The translations under genes and the position numbers were made by a program. The notes below the pieces were generated by a model, which was given only the letters and a program-made list of their open reading frames with translations, searched no databases and was not told where the DNA came from. Below, in pieces: positions 1 through 6,796 of a stretch of 16,207 bases of DNA. Origin of the DNA: Opitutales bacterium (GTDB lineage: Bacteria > Verrucomicrobiota > Verrucomicrobiia > Opitutales > Opitutaceae). Numbering within the stretch: position 1 is the stretch's first letter; every line of letters starts with the position of its first letter. The stretch lies in NCBI GenBank assembly GCA_021772595.1, contig JAJFLS010000509.1, forward strand, positions 1 to 16,207, written 5' to 3'.

Positions 1-639
1 ATGAGTGAGCTCGTGCATGAAGATGCCTTGCAACTCGCGATCGCTAAGATTCTCCGCGCACCTGCTCGGGATGATGATCCGAGGATTGAATACGCCCGCG
101 ATGCCAGGAGTTTTTATATCATTCGATACGAGAAGCGGAACGTTGGCGTATATACCAATCCGTTTTCGAGTATCCTTAAATAAGGCATGCAACGGTCCAC
201 TAGCAATTCGTTCGGCCCTGGAAAAGAAGCGCTTCAGTTGAGCGACATTCTTTAGCAAGTGCGCAGCCATCGCGACAACGCCAAACAACCAGAGCCCCAT
301 CAATGCGGTTTCCCAAGAGACCGGTATCCGCGCGATGATTATATTATCCTCGTCGCGCAAAGGCGGCAAAAGCGTCTCGCCCCAACCCGACTCCACGACG
401 CCCTTGCGGATCGCTTCCGTCCAGGTCGACGGCTGCAAACTCTCATGCACATTGAAAATACTTCCGCTAAACGGCAAAGAGAACGGCAACGCTAAACGCA
501 AAATAAGCAACGCCCACGCCCAGCACAAGAGTCGCGGCGAAATCATTCGCTTAAGGAGGGGCGTTATTAGAAGGAGTATCAATGCGAGAAGCGCAAATCT
601 AACGGTCGCATCCCAATAAGCCCAAAAAAGATCCGCCAT
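1..639 (-). CDS. BlaR1-like M56 family membrane zinc peptidase, 5' part only (runs off the window)
   Basis: An uninterrupted frame of 213 codons reads leftward from ATG at 639-637, with no stop before base 1. Residues 14-33 (RFALLALILLLITPLLKRMI), about 36-53 and about 120-140 are hydrophobic, which fits the membrane-spanning N-terminus of M56/BlaR1 proteases. The last five visible residues, 209-213, are HELTH, the HExxH zinc site, preceded by LSDRELQGIF, which resembles the usual L...EL..vl.HE.aH context. The ATG follows the repressor stop by zero bases (TAG then ATG), so the two genes are one operon and probably translationally coupled. In the known family, an extracellular signal activates the protease, which leads to cleavage of the BlaI-type repressor. 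The sensor domain, if there is one, lies outside the window. No beta-lactamase gene is seen, so the role need not be antibiotic resistance. Confidence 0.88.
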   Translation of the reverse strand, partial: MADLFWAYWDATVRFALLALILLLITPLLKRMISPRLLCWAWALLILRLALPFSLPFSGSIFNVHESLQPSTWTEAIRKGVVESGWGETLLPPLRDEDNIIIARIPVSWETALMGLWLFGVVAMAAHLLKNVAQLKRFFSRAERIASGPLHALFKDTRKRIGIYANVPLLVSNDIKTPGIAGVFNPRIIIPSRCAENLSDRELQGIFMHELTH

Positions 640-1011
640 CTACTTCCCTTTCTTGCTCAATAGCCGTTTCAGCTCTCCAATATCGTCCTCTGTCAAATCT
701 TCGTTTTCGATGAAGTGGAGCATCATCGGAGCCACCTCGCCTCGAAACACTTTCGAGAGGAACTGGGTTCCCTCGAAACGGCGACATTCACCCTCGCTCA
801 GCAGGGAGTGATACACGTTCGCGCGACCTTCACGCTTCGATCCCACAACTCCTTTGGCCTCCAAGCGGGCCAAAAACGTGTTCACCGTTTTCTGCTTCCA
901 TTGCTCGTGGGGCAATAGCTCCAAAACCTCCACAGCCGTCATGGGTTCGTGGTCCCACAACACTTTCATTACCTCCCACTCGGAGTCCGATATTCTTGGG
1001 GTATTCGACAT
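640..1011 (-). CDS. BlaI/MecI/CopY-family transcriptional repressor
   Basis: This 123-residue protein has the usual length of BlaI/MecI repressors. Residues 5-80 form the winged helix: the start ISDSEWEVMKVLWDHEPMTA and the recognition-helix region KTVNTFLARLEAKGVV are typical, followed by the wing (REGRANVYHSLL). The C-terminal third (about 85-120) corresponds to the dimerisation helices that the partner protease cleaves in the known systems. The gene is followed immediately by the M56 protease and preceded by a promoter that contains a perfect BlaI-type operator, so it should repress its own operon. Which other genes it controls cannot be told from here; the neighbouring pnt operon shows no matching operator. 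A weak AGAAG precedes the ATG. Confidence 0.92.
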   Translation of the reverse strand: MSNTPRISDSEWEVMKVLWDHEPMTAVEVLELLPHEQWKQKTVNTFLARLEAKGVVGSKREGRANVYHSLLSEGECRRFEGTQFLSKVFRGEVAPMMLHFIENEDLTEDDIGELKRLLSKKGK

Positions 1012-1030
1012 CTTCTAGAAAGAAAAAACA

Positions 1031-1059
1031 ATGAGACTACAATCGTAGTCGCTTGTCAA
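1031..1059 (-). promoter_or_regulatory. Promoter of the repressor-protease operon
   Basis: On the minus strand a perfect -35 box TTGACA (1059-1054) is followed after 17 bases by TCTCAT (1036-1031), which matches four of six positions of TATAAT. The start codon lies about 20 bases further on. The spacer and first bases of the -10 box are filled by the inverted repeat described separately. Confidence 0.6.
1035..1050. promoter_or_regulatory. BlaI/MecI-type operator
   Basis: GACTAC-AATC-GTAGTC is a perfect 6-bp inverted repeat with a 4-base spacer. The half-sites ACTAC/GTAGT and the 4-base spacing are the same as in the well-known bla/mec operator (ACTAC-ATAT-GTAGT); only the spacer bases differ. 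It lies between the -35 and -10 boxes and touches the latter, so a bound repressor would block RNA polymerase. This supports autoregulation of the operon. Confidence 0.72.
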
Positions 1060-1074
1060 GAGTTGAAACGCGCT

Positions 1075-1113
1075 AAAAAAACAGCGCTATTCAGTTAGAC
1101 GGATCCGAGCGCC
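1075..1113 (-). terminator. Possible weak terminator after pntB
   Basis: Read on the minus strand, GGCGCT (1113-1108) can pair with AGCGCT (1088-1083), with one G-U pair, across a 19-base loop. A G and seven T residues (1081-1075) follow. The stem is short and the loop long, so it is only a candidate. The rest of 1114-1186 shows nothing else recognisable. Confidence 0.3.
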
Positions 1114-1186
1114 CTGCGTTCAATATTCGCCGACTTCCCGGCAACTCAAGAAATCGGATATAAGTCGGTCCGATCTCATCCGGGGT

Positions 1187-2602
1187 CTACCCCTTCAGTT
1201 CGTTGACGAGATCCGAAATGGTGGACTTGGCATCGCCGTATATCATCCGGGAATTGTCCATCACAAACAGCTTGTTCACCAGTCCCGAAAATCCTTTGCC
1301 TTGACCGCGTTTTAGGATGAATACCGTCTTGGCTTTGTGCGCCTCGATAATCGGCATCCCGTAAATCGGGCTGGTTTCATCATCCGCCGCCGCCGGATTG
1401 ACCACGTCGTTCGCTCCGATCACGACCGCTACATCGACCGTCGGCATTATCGGATTGATATTGTCCATCTCGACCAGCTGTTCGTAGGGCACGTCCGCTT
1501 CCGCCAAGAGCACGTTCATATGACCCGGCATGCGGCCCGCCACTGGATGGATAGCGAAATTGACCTCTGCCCCGTTTTCCTCGAGGAGCTCGCCCAATTC
1601 TTTAACGACGTGCTGCGCCTGGGCTACCGCCATTCCGTATCCAGGAATAAATACGACAGAGTTCGCGGCTTCGAGAACGTAGAACGCGTCTTGCGTGCTG
1701 ATGGCTTTCGGTTCGCGGTCGTCCTCATCGCCACTCGATTGGCTCGTGGCTCCGAATCCGCTGAACAAAACGTTGCCGAGTGAGCGGTTCATCGCCTTGC
1801 ACATAATCGCCGTTAGAATCAATCCGCTCGCGCCGACCAAACATCCCGCGACGATCAGAACATTGTTCCCGATCACGAATCCCGCGGCCGATGCCGCCAG
1901 CCCGGAAAAGCTATTCAGAAGCGAAATGATTACCGGCATGTCGCCACCACCGATCGGCATCACGCCCATGATCCCAAAGAGTAAAGCCAGTCCAACGCCG
2001 CTTAGAAAGAGAGTACTCGCCAGCTCCAAATCGCCACTCCAAGTAAACGCGACCCCGATCGCCAAGATCGCGATCAGCGCGAGCGCGTTGATCATCTTCT
2101 GTCCCGCATACACTTTCGCTTGACCGGAGACTCTCCCCGAAAGTTTGCCGTAGGCGTAAAGGCTTCCGGTGAACGTTATGCCCCCGATCAGCATCGCCAG
2201 ATAGATGACGAACGAGCTGAAAAATGACGGCGTTCCCATGAGTTGACTGTATGCACTCCAGCCATACGTCTTGATTTTCTCGAACTCCGTCCAGGCAACC
2301 AGCAAGCTCGCCAGTCCTCCGAACCCGTTAAACAAAGCGACCAGCTCCGGCATCGATGTCATCTTAACGACTCGAGCCGCGATGCCTCCGATCAAGGACC
2401 CGAGGATAAGCCCGGCAACGATCCACTTGAAATCTAGAATGCTCTGATCCAGCAAAGTCACGACGACCGCGATCAGCATGCCCACTCCTGATATCAAGTT
2501 GCCGCGACGCGCAGTATCCGCGGAACCCAGCATCTTAATGCCGAAGACGAACAACGTCGCGGCAATCACATAAGCCAAATTGATTAGGTTCTGGAAATCC
2601 AT
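1187..2602 (-). CDS. pntB: NAD(P) transhydrogenase subunit beta (NADP(H)-binding, proton-channel subunit)
   Basis: The 471-residue protein has the usual length of PntB. Residues 1-290 hold many hydrophobic segments (for example 5-22, 57-76, 129-150, 168-186, 220-250), forming most of the proton channel. The C-terminal part, about 300-471, is the NADP(H)-binding domain III, with the signature GYGMAVAQAQHVVKEL, then GRMPGHMNVLLAEADVPY and VVIGANDVVNPAA. The enzyme couples inward proton flow to hydride transfer from NADH to NADP+, supplying NADPH. It is the last gene of a three-gene pnt operon and starts three bases after the stop of the preceding gene. There is no Shine-Dalgarno sequence, so coupled translation is likely. 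All expected domain III motifs are present. Confidence 0.97.
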   Translation of the reverse strand: MDFQNLINLAYVIAATLFVFGIKMLGSADTARRGNLISGVGMLIAVVVTLLDQSILDFKWIVAGLILGSLIGGIAARVVKMTSMPELVALFNGFGGLASLLVAWTEFEKIKTYGWSAYSQLMGTPSFFSSFVIYLAMLIGGITFTGSLYAYGKLSGRVSGQAKVYAGQKMINALALIAILAIGVAFTWSGDLELASTLFLSGVGLALLFGIMGVMPIGGGDMPVIISLLNSFSGLAASAAGFVIGNNVLIVAGCLVGASGLILTAIMCKAMNRSLGNVLFSGFGATSQSSGDEDDREPKAISTQDAFYVLEAANSVVFIPGYGMAVAQAQHVVKELGELLEENGAEVNFAIHPVAGRMPGHMNVLLAEADVPYEQLVEMDNINPIMPTVDVAVVIGANDVVNPAAADDETSPIYGMPIIEAHKAKTVFILKRGQGKGFSGLVNKLFVMDNSRMIYGDAKSTISDLVNELKG

Positions 2603-2605
2603 CGT

Positions 2606-2890
2606 CTACTTACCCTTCTTCTTGAACATCTGCAACATGCGGTCGGTCACCAAGTAGCCGCCCACCACGTTGATCGTCGCGAAAACGAGCGCGAGAAATC
2701 CTAGGACCATTCCGATCGAGCCGCCTTCGCTCGCCCCGGTCGCGATGAGAGCGCCGACGATCGTGATCCCCGATATCGCGTTGGATCCCGACATCAGCGG
2801 GGTGTGCAACTGCGACGGCACTTTGGCGATCAGCTCGAGCCCGAGAAAAGCCGCGAGCACGAAAATGAAGAATAGGAGTACAAGGTCCAT
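2606..2890 (-). CDS. pntAB: NAD(P) transhydrogenase subunit alpha 2 (small membrane subunit)
   Basis: This is the short membrane part of a split alpha subunit, about 94 residues from MDLVLLFFIF. It has three hydrophobic segments (about 3-20, 37-55 and 60-83) and the conserved stretch VPSQLHTPLMSGSNAISGI (residues about 27-45), which identifies the family. With PntB it forms the membrane domain of the proton-pumping transhydrogenase. An in-frame ATG at 2974 would add 28 polar residues and overlap the upstream gene by 35 bases. I prefer 2890 because homology begins there, but neither start has a Shine-Dalgarno sequence. The split into two alpha genes is the arrangement known from Rhodospirillum, not the fused E. 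coli form. Confidence 0.93.
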   Translation of the reverse strand: MDLVLLFFIFVLAAFLGLELIAKVPSQLHTPLMSGSNAISGITIVGALIATGASEGGSIGMVLGFLALVFATINVVGGYLVTDRMLQMFKKKGK

Positions 2891-2939
2891 GGTAGAAAAT
2901 TTGGCGATGAAATTTCGGAAGGAGGAAGTGGTTTCGCGT

Positions 2940-4064
2940 CTATTTGAATCGTTCGTGGACAACGGCGCCACCATGAGTGATCACGCATCCGCTGAGGATT
3001 TCGTCTTCAAGATTCAAGCCGACCTGTTTCGACTCGTCATCCCAAAAATGTTCGATGAAATTGTATATGTTGGCCGAATACATCTGGCTCGCGTGCACGG
3101 CGACGCGGCCCTCCAGCGAGCCGATTCCGATAATCCGAGGCCCGTTATCGATATCGACTTCCTCGTCTAGCTTGGAGCCGACGACGTTTCCGCCAGACTC
3201 GACCGCGAGATCCACGATGACTGCGCCCTTCTTCATGCCGTTCACCATTTCCTCTGTGACGATTTTCGGAGCAGTTCGTCCGAATAGCTTGGCGGTGGTG
3301 ATGACGATATCCGACTGAGCGCAGATCTTCGCCATCCCGTCTTGTTGCATTTTAATCTGCTCGGGAGTCAGCTCCTTGGCGTATCCCTGTTCGGTCTGCC
3401 CGGTTTCACCAAGATCGATCTTGACGAATTTGGCTCCGAGAGACTTCACTTGCTCTTCCACGACGGGCCGCGTATCGAACGCTTCCACGCGCGCTCCGAG
3501 GCGCTTCGCCGTCGCGATCGCTTGCAAGCCCGCCACTCCGACTCCAATCACGAATACCCTCGACGGCGCGATGGTCCCGGCTGGAGTCATCATCATGGGA
3601 AGGATCCGGTTCAGCCGCTCCGCCGCTTTGATAACCGCGAAATAGCCCGCGAGATTCGCTTGCGAGCTGAGCGCGTCCATCTTCTGGGCAAGCGTCGTGC
3701 GGGGAATCATCTCCATGCTGACTGCGGTGACGTTCGCTTTCGAAAACGCCTCGATCAGCTCGCCTTCGTTGAAAGGGTCCAGGAAACTGACGTGCAAGGA
3801 ACCGGGCTTGAGCTGGGCGACTTCGTCCAGGGGCGGTTTTAGAACGCGGCCAACTAGGTCGGCCTGCGCCAGCTCCGCGTTTCGGTCGGTCGCGATCGTG
3901 GCTCCCGCTTTCTCGTAGTCAGTATCCAAAAAGTAGCTATTCGCGCCCGCTCCGCTCTCCACTACTACGGATGCGCCAAGAGCTGTCAGCTTCTGAACCG
4001 ACTCTGGAATAAGAGCCACGCGAGTTTCTGAATTTAACGATTCAAAGGGAACGAATACGCGCAT
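2940..4064 (-). CDS. pntAA: NAD(P) transhydrogenase subunit alpha 1 (NAD(H)-binding)
   Basis: The 374-residue soluble domain I of the transhydrogenase belongs to the alanine dehydrogenase/PNT family. The N-terminal half opens with VFVPFESLNSETRVALIPE. The Rossmann motif GVGVAGLQAIATAKRLGA is at about 173-190, followed by the NAD-ribose-binding segment AFDTRPVVEEQVKSLGAKF. Later conserved parts are MKKGAVIVDLAVESGGN and GRVAVHASQMYSANIYNF. The start at 4064 is chosen because AAGGTG lies seven bases upstream and homology begins at once; a longer frame to 4100 would need a TTG start. It is the first gene of the operon pntAA-pntAB-pntB. The 4065-4202 spacer upstream must hold the promoter, but I see no convincing box. 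Confidence 0.96.
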   Translation of the reverse strand: MRVFVPFESLNSETRVALIPESVQKLTALGASVVVESGAGANSYFLDTDYEKAGATIATDRNAELAQADLVGRVLKPPLDEVAQLKPGSLHVSFLDPFNEGELIEAFSKANVTAVSMEMIPRTTLAQKMDALSSQANLAGYFAVIKAAERLNRILPMMMTPAGTIAPSRVFVIGVGVAGLQAIATAKRLGARVEAFDTRPVVEEQVKSLGAKFVKIDLGETGQTEQGYAKELTPEQIKMQQDGMAKICAQSDIVITTAKLFGRTAPKIVTEEMVNGMKKGAVIVDLAVESGGNVVGSKLDEEVDIDNGPRIIGIGSLEGRVAVHASQMYSANIYNFIEHFWDDESKQVGLNLEDEILSGCVITHGGAVVHERFK

Positions 4065-4202
4065 GGGACGACACCTTAGTAGAGCGATTCCCAAAATCAA
4101 TAGCGATTAACGAAGAATTTCCGCAAGCCTATCCACGGGCGCGATTCTGGTGCTTTGGTTCAATCGTCATCGCCCGAGCGCGGACGTGATATTTGGGTCG
4201 GT

Positions 4203-4607
4203 TCACTTGTTCGCGTTGGGTGGCTCGTTTTTGAATTCGACCGTGAGCGGCCCGATATCGGCGGGGAGATCGTCGATCATCGCGCGGATGAAGCTCGCTT
4301 TGCGGCTACCGTAGCTTTTGTCGAATTTGTTGCGACGAACTATCGCTTTGTGTTCCCAAACTACCTCCTCGCTTTCACCCAATCGGTAAAAGTGGAGATG
4401 GGCGATCGGTTTCACCAGTCGCTCGGCGGCGGCCTCTAGTCGGCAGGTGAAGAGCCATTTCCCGCCTTCCTTCTCGTGCCATTTCGGATTTTCGATAAAT
4501 ACCTTATCTCCGTTAATGTACTCCGTTTCCGCCGGACCTTCGTCCTGCGCTCCCCCCGAAAACACGGCCAGGGGCAAAAGGGCTAGCATGAGCGTAATTC
4601 GTTTCAT
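4203..4607 (-). CDS. Hypothetical small secreted protein
   Basis: I do not recognise this family. From MKRITLML the protein has 134 residues and begins with a clear signal peptide: basic MKR, a hydrophobic core LMLALLPLAVFS, and a likely cleavage after GGA or nearby. The mature part is rich in charged and aromatic residues (ENPKWHEKEGGKWLFTCRLE, AHLHFYRLGESEEVVWEHKA) and looks like a small beta-rich domain with one cysteine. An upstream in-frame ATG at 4625 would add six residues (MNYCIS) in front of the signal peptide; neither start has a Shine-Dalgarno sequence. It lies upstream of and in the same direction as pntAA but is 138 bases away, so it is probably a separate unit. An envelope or periplasmic location is inferred from the signal peptide only. 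Confidence 0.7.
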   Translation of the reverse strand: MKRITLMLALLPLAVFSGGAQDEGPAETEYINGDKVFIENPKWHEKEGGKWLFTCRLEAAAERLVKPIAHLHFYRLGESEEVVWEHKAIVRRNKFDKSYGSRKASFIRAMIDDLPADIGPLTVEFKNEPPNANK

Positions 4608-4672
4608 TGAGATACAATAGTTCATCTTCTCGATATATTCGACGGTGAAACGAATTTTATTACCTCTCTGTT

Positions 4673-4692
4673 TACCTAGGGCTCGTTAGGTA
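4673..4692. repeat. Short inverted repeat at the 3' end of the 4686-4922 gene
   Basis: TACCTA (4673-4678) and TAGGTA (4687-4692) form a 6-bp perfect inverted repeat around an 8-base loop and span the stop codon of the small integrase-like gene. There is no T-run after it on either strand, so it is not a classical terminator. Confidence 0.3.
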
Positions 4693-4922
4693 GCAGCAGC
4701 GATTCGGCCCGAAAAGCTCGCTTTCAGGTCCCGGAAGAGCCGGTCGCGGCGGTCGCGAGCGATGTCCAAGGAACGCGTTCGCAGGCTGCTTCTAACCCGC
4801 TCCGCAGTGTAGGCAGTCGGGTAGACCGTGTAGTGCAGCCACCAAATCCCGTTGTTATTCCAGATGTGGTGATTCGGGTTGCCGTCGCTAACTCGGATCG
4901 AGATTCCATGTATTTCTTTCAT
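4686..4922 (-). CDS. Small protein resembling the arm-DNA-binding N-terminal domain of tyrosine recombinases
   Basis: The protein has only 78 residues. Its core, NNNGIWWLHYTVYPTAYTAE (about 22-41) then RVRSSLRTRSLDIARDRRDR, has the layout of the AP2-like arm-binding domain of phage-type integrases: a W-W-x-x-x-Y strand, a basic strand RxRxSLxTR, and a helix of the AxxxRDxxx kind. No catalytic core follows; the frame ends at 4686 after FSGRIAAAT. It may therefore be a stand-alone DNA-binding protein or a relic of an integrase. I recall similar short proteins beginning with an NPDHHIWNNNG-like segment in Opitutae genomes, but could not check this. In-frame stop TAA upstream closes the frame at 4922, inside the adjacent inverted repeat. 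No Shine-Dalgarno sequence is present. Confidence 0.6.
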   Translation of the reverse strand: MKEIHGISIRVSDGNPNHHIWNNNGIWWLHYTVYPTAYTAERVRSSLRTRSLDIARDRRDRLFRDLKASFSGRIAAAT

Positions 4923-4956
4923 TGATGCGTAATCTTGAGATTCGATTTACGCATCA
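4923..4956. repeat. Perfect 10-bp inverted repeat directly upstream of the integrase-like gene
   Basis: TGATGCGTAA (4923-4932) and TTACGCATCA (4947-4956) are exact reverse complements around a 14-base spacer, which itself contains ATCT/AGAT. The left arm touches the start codon of the 4686-4922 gene. It could be an operator for that small DNA-binding protein, or an end or recombination site of a mobile element. There is no T-run, so a terminator is unlikely. Confidence 0.5.
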
Positions 4957-5236
4957 GGAGTCGTACGGCCATCCACTCGCTAGAGAAAGATGTTTCCTGA
5001 ATAGGTTTTTTCATCGATGCAGACTCATCCGTCTGTATTCAATGCTCATCCGACGCAGCGCGTCGAATCCACCGTAGATCCTATAGAACTCGGTTGGCAG
5101 GTTGCGGAAAACCGCGACCACTCCTGATGCTTTTAAGAACGAAGGGGCGAAGCTAGGGGATCCCTAGAAAAAAGGAAAGCTCTTTCAGTGTCATAGCGGC
5201 TATTCCGCCTGCCGCTCTTAGTTTAGGGACCCGATT
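4957..5236. other. Hairpin-rich intergenic region
   Basis: No intact gene is seen here. Five short perfect inverted repeats occur: CAGAC-N6-GTCTG (5020-5035), CGACGC-AGC-GCGTCG (5051-5065), GCGG-AAAA-CCGC (5104-5115), CTAGGG-GAT-CCCTAG (5153-5167) and AGCGGC-N10-GCCGCT (5195-5216). The octamer CTCATCCG occurs twice (5024-5031, 5045-5052). The last hairpin lies just past the stop of the ACT-domain gene and might be part of its terminator, but it has no adjacent T-run. The stretch 4957-5010 shows nothing notable. Confidence 0.45.
5011..5163 (-). pseudogene. Coding-like relic of unknown origin
   Basis: A minus-strand frame is open for 50 codons between a TAG (5166-5164) and a TGA (5013-5011). 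It has no early ATG; the first possible starts are GTG at 5121 (36 residues) and an ATG near the end. The translation includes VVAVFRNLPTEFYRIYGGFD and ALRRMSIEYRR, with aromatic and charged residues mixed in a protein-like way. It could be a fragment of an older gene or of a dispersed repeat, or a chance frame through the hairpins. I do not recognise the family. Confidence 0.22.
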
Positions 5237-5764
5237 CTAGGTTTCGATCGATTCGAACGAAAAATCTACCTGCAAATCCGCGGCGATCGACTCGAGCCGT
5301 TCTCGCAACTTGTCCGTGTCGCACGTATCCGGAATGCAAACCCTAGCTTTCGCCTCGAACAAGCGTTCCCCCGACATAGGAGCGCTGGAGCATTGCGTCG
5401 ATAGCTCCTCAACGTTCACTTTCTCGGTCGCGAAGGCGTTCGCGATTTGCTTCACGATTCCCGGCTGATCTTGGCCAATGATCTCGACTACCGCTATCTC
5501 TGAGCATTGCGACTCCAATTCCGAGCTGCTTTGGTGGACATTGATCTCGAGATCTTGGTCGGACAGAGCGGCCAGCGCCGACTGTAGATCCTCGCGAGCT
5601 GACTCATCTATCTCAACCTGCAGCAAGCCCGCGAATTGGCCGCCGAGATGACACATCCGACTCTCTAGCCAGTTGCCGCCATATTCTCCGACGAGAGAGG
5701 CCACTGAGTCTACGAGTCCTGGACGGTCTGGGCCAATAACGGTCATCACGAGCGGAGTCTTCAT
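5237..5764 (-). CDS. Double ACT-domain protein, GcvR-like amino-acid-binding regulator
   Basis: From MKTPLVMTVIGPDRPGLVDS the protein has 175 residues and consists almost wholly of two ACT domains. ACT 1 (about 3-75) has the DRPGLVDSVASLVGEYGGNW signature, and ACT 2 (about 88-172) has GQDQPGIVKQIANAFATEKV. This is the architecture of GcvR, the accessory repressor of the glycine cleavage system, and of related regulators. There is no DNA-binding or catalytic domain, so it would act through a partner protein or by binding an amino acid. No gcv or amino-acid gene lies nearby, so the target is unknown and I give no symbol. A longer frame to 5800 would need a TTG start. The ATG at 5764 is preferred because the first ACT strand begins there. 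Confidence 0.85.
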   Translation of the reverse strand: MKTPLVMTVIGPDRPGLVDSVASLVGEYGGNWLESRMCHLGGQFAGLLQVEIDESAREDLQSALAALSDQDLEINVHQSSSELESQCSEIAVVEIIGQDQPGIVKQIANAFATEKVNVEELSTQCSSAPMSGERLFEAKARVCIPDTCDTDKLRERLESIAADLQVDFSFESIET

Positions 5765-5840
5765 GAAATCGAAAACTGCCAGAATCAAATCGCTATGCAA
5801 GGATCAACCCGATCAGGCACGATAATCCAAAACGCAAACA

Positions 5841-5863
5841 GCCCGCAGTCAATGACTGCGGGC
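5841..5863 (-). terminator. Rho-independent terminator of the CTERM-protein gene
   Basis: GCCCGCAGTC-AAT-GACTGCGGGC is a perfect 10-bp GC-rich hairpin with a 3-base loop. On the minus strand it is followed by TGTTTGCGTTTTGG, an interrupted T-rich tract. It lies about 40 bases beyond the stop of the 5904-6533 gene, on the correct strand, and separates that gene from the ACT-domain gene. Confidence 0.75.
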
Positions 5864-5903
5864 CGCACTGTTGCTTGGAGAAAATTAAACCCTGTAGATA
5901 TTC

Positions 5904-6533
5904 CTAGGCTTCCGCCTTCTTGGAGCCAAAGCGGCGATGCGCTCCGATCATCCCTATGATCGTTGCGACTCCGAGGAATCCTAGAGAGGAATCAGGCACG
6001 TCGTTTGTAGGGCCGTCTAAAAGCTGCTGGGAGGCCTGTTCTTCGAATGGATCGAGCCTGACATTATCGATCGTAAGCGTGTATGGATCATTCTTAACCG
6101 AAGTACCTATATTCAGCACGTAGTCTCCCTGGTTCAAGAAGTGGGAAACCGTTCCCAATGAGTCGCCAATTCCAGGCACTTCGTGGAACATGATTCTCGG
6201 ACCTATTATTCCGCCTTGGACGATCTCATAAAAGGAATTGGCGGTGCTATTAACTGATGCGTCTACCCACCAATCAAAAAGAAGCTCTGAAAAACCCCCT
6301 ACATTTATTGTCTCGCTATGAACGAGGGCACCTTGAGTGTTATCGCCGGGTCGAAGTTGAAGCCTTAACCCGCCGTTGCTCAAATCGGACACATAGCTCA
6401 CATCGCCAAAGTCCGTAGTGAAGGTGCTAGTGAGTTGGTTATCGAAATTCTCAATGACTTGAGCGGATGCGCTTCCTAGGAATCCCGCGATGATTGCGAG
6501 GGTGGATAATATTTTAATGGGTTTGGATTTCAT
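5904..6533 (-). CDS. Secreted PEP-CTERM-type (VPDSS variant) sorting-signal protein
   Basis: The 209-residue protein starts at MKSKPIKILSTLAIIAGFLG with a signal peptide cleaved probably after ASA (about 24). The middle, about 25-175, is rich in Ser, Thr, Asn and Gly and beta-strand-like, with segments such as IENFDNQLTSTFTTDFGDVS and TLTIDNVRLDPF that resemble carbohydrate-binding jelly-roll domains; its ligand is unknown. The C-terminus (179-209) has the sorting tail: VPDSS, a hydrophobic stretch LGFLGVATIIGMIGA, then basic HRRFGSKK. In the known system exosortase recognises this tail; VPDS-type variants are known from Verrucomicrobia. The frame extends to ATG 6608, but that would put 25 residues before the signal peptide, so 6533 is chosen. 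A clear terminator follows. No exosortase gene lies in the window. Confidence 0.85.
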   Translation of the reverse strand: MKSKPIKILSTLAIIAGFLGSASAQVIENFDNQLTSTFTTDFGDVSYVSDLSNGGLRLQLRPGDNTQGALVHSETINVGGFSELLFDWWVDASVNSTANSFYEIVQGGIIGPRIMFHEVPGIGDSLGTVSHFLNQGDYVLNIGTSVKNDPYTLTIDNVRLDPFEEQASQQLLDGPTNDVPDSSLGFLGVATIIGMIGAHRRFGSKKAEA

Positions 6534-6606
6534 AGCAGATTTCAGTTTTGGATTAATTTCTCGTAAAAGTAACATTTCCGAGACTGTACGTAAATAGGGC
6601 CGAGAC

Positions 6607-6619
6607 ATGTTGCGAACAT
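6607..6619. promoter_or_regulatory. Small inverted repeat upstream of the CTERM-protein gene
   Basis: ATGTT-GCG-AACAT is a perfect 5-bp inverted repeat in the 263-bp spacer between the divergent genes starting at 6533 and 6797. It is short enough to occur by chance but sits where an operator could. The rest of the spacer is AT-rich at 6620-6740, with TTTCCCTT twice, and shows no clear promoter boxes. Confidence 0.2.
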
Positions 6620-6796
6620 AAGTGTTTTCACTAGGTACTTTTACTCAAATCAGATTATTTCCCTTATCGTCATTAGCGTTTCCCTTGTGCTTAATGCAGT
6701 GCAATTCTGACTTTTCGCCTAATTAGCGATCTTCCTCTATCGATTCCTAAACTGAAGCCCTCAGGCGCCGAATCACGAAGGGAACAACACTCAACT

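Noticed and set aside
259..619. Plus-strand open frames at the left edge
   Set aside because: They lie opposite the M56 protease frame, which carries membrane segments and the HELTH zinc motif.
1070..1087. GCGCT-A7C-AGCGC inverted repeat
   Set aside because: The T-run would be in the loop, so it is not a terminator by itself; a different pairing with 1108-1113 was preferred.
1337..2123. Long plus-strand frames inside pntB
   Set aside because: They are antisense to a clear PntB and have no recognisable protein features.
5153..5167. CTAGGG-GAT-CCCTAG as terminator
   Set aside because: The A-run after it on the plus strand means T residues precede the stem on the minus strand; the order is wrong for a terminator of the leftward ACT gene, and no plus-strand gene ends here.
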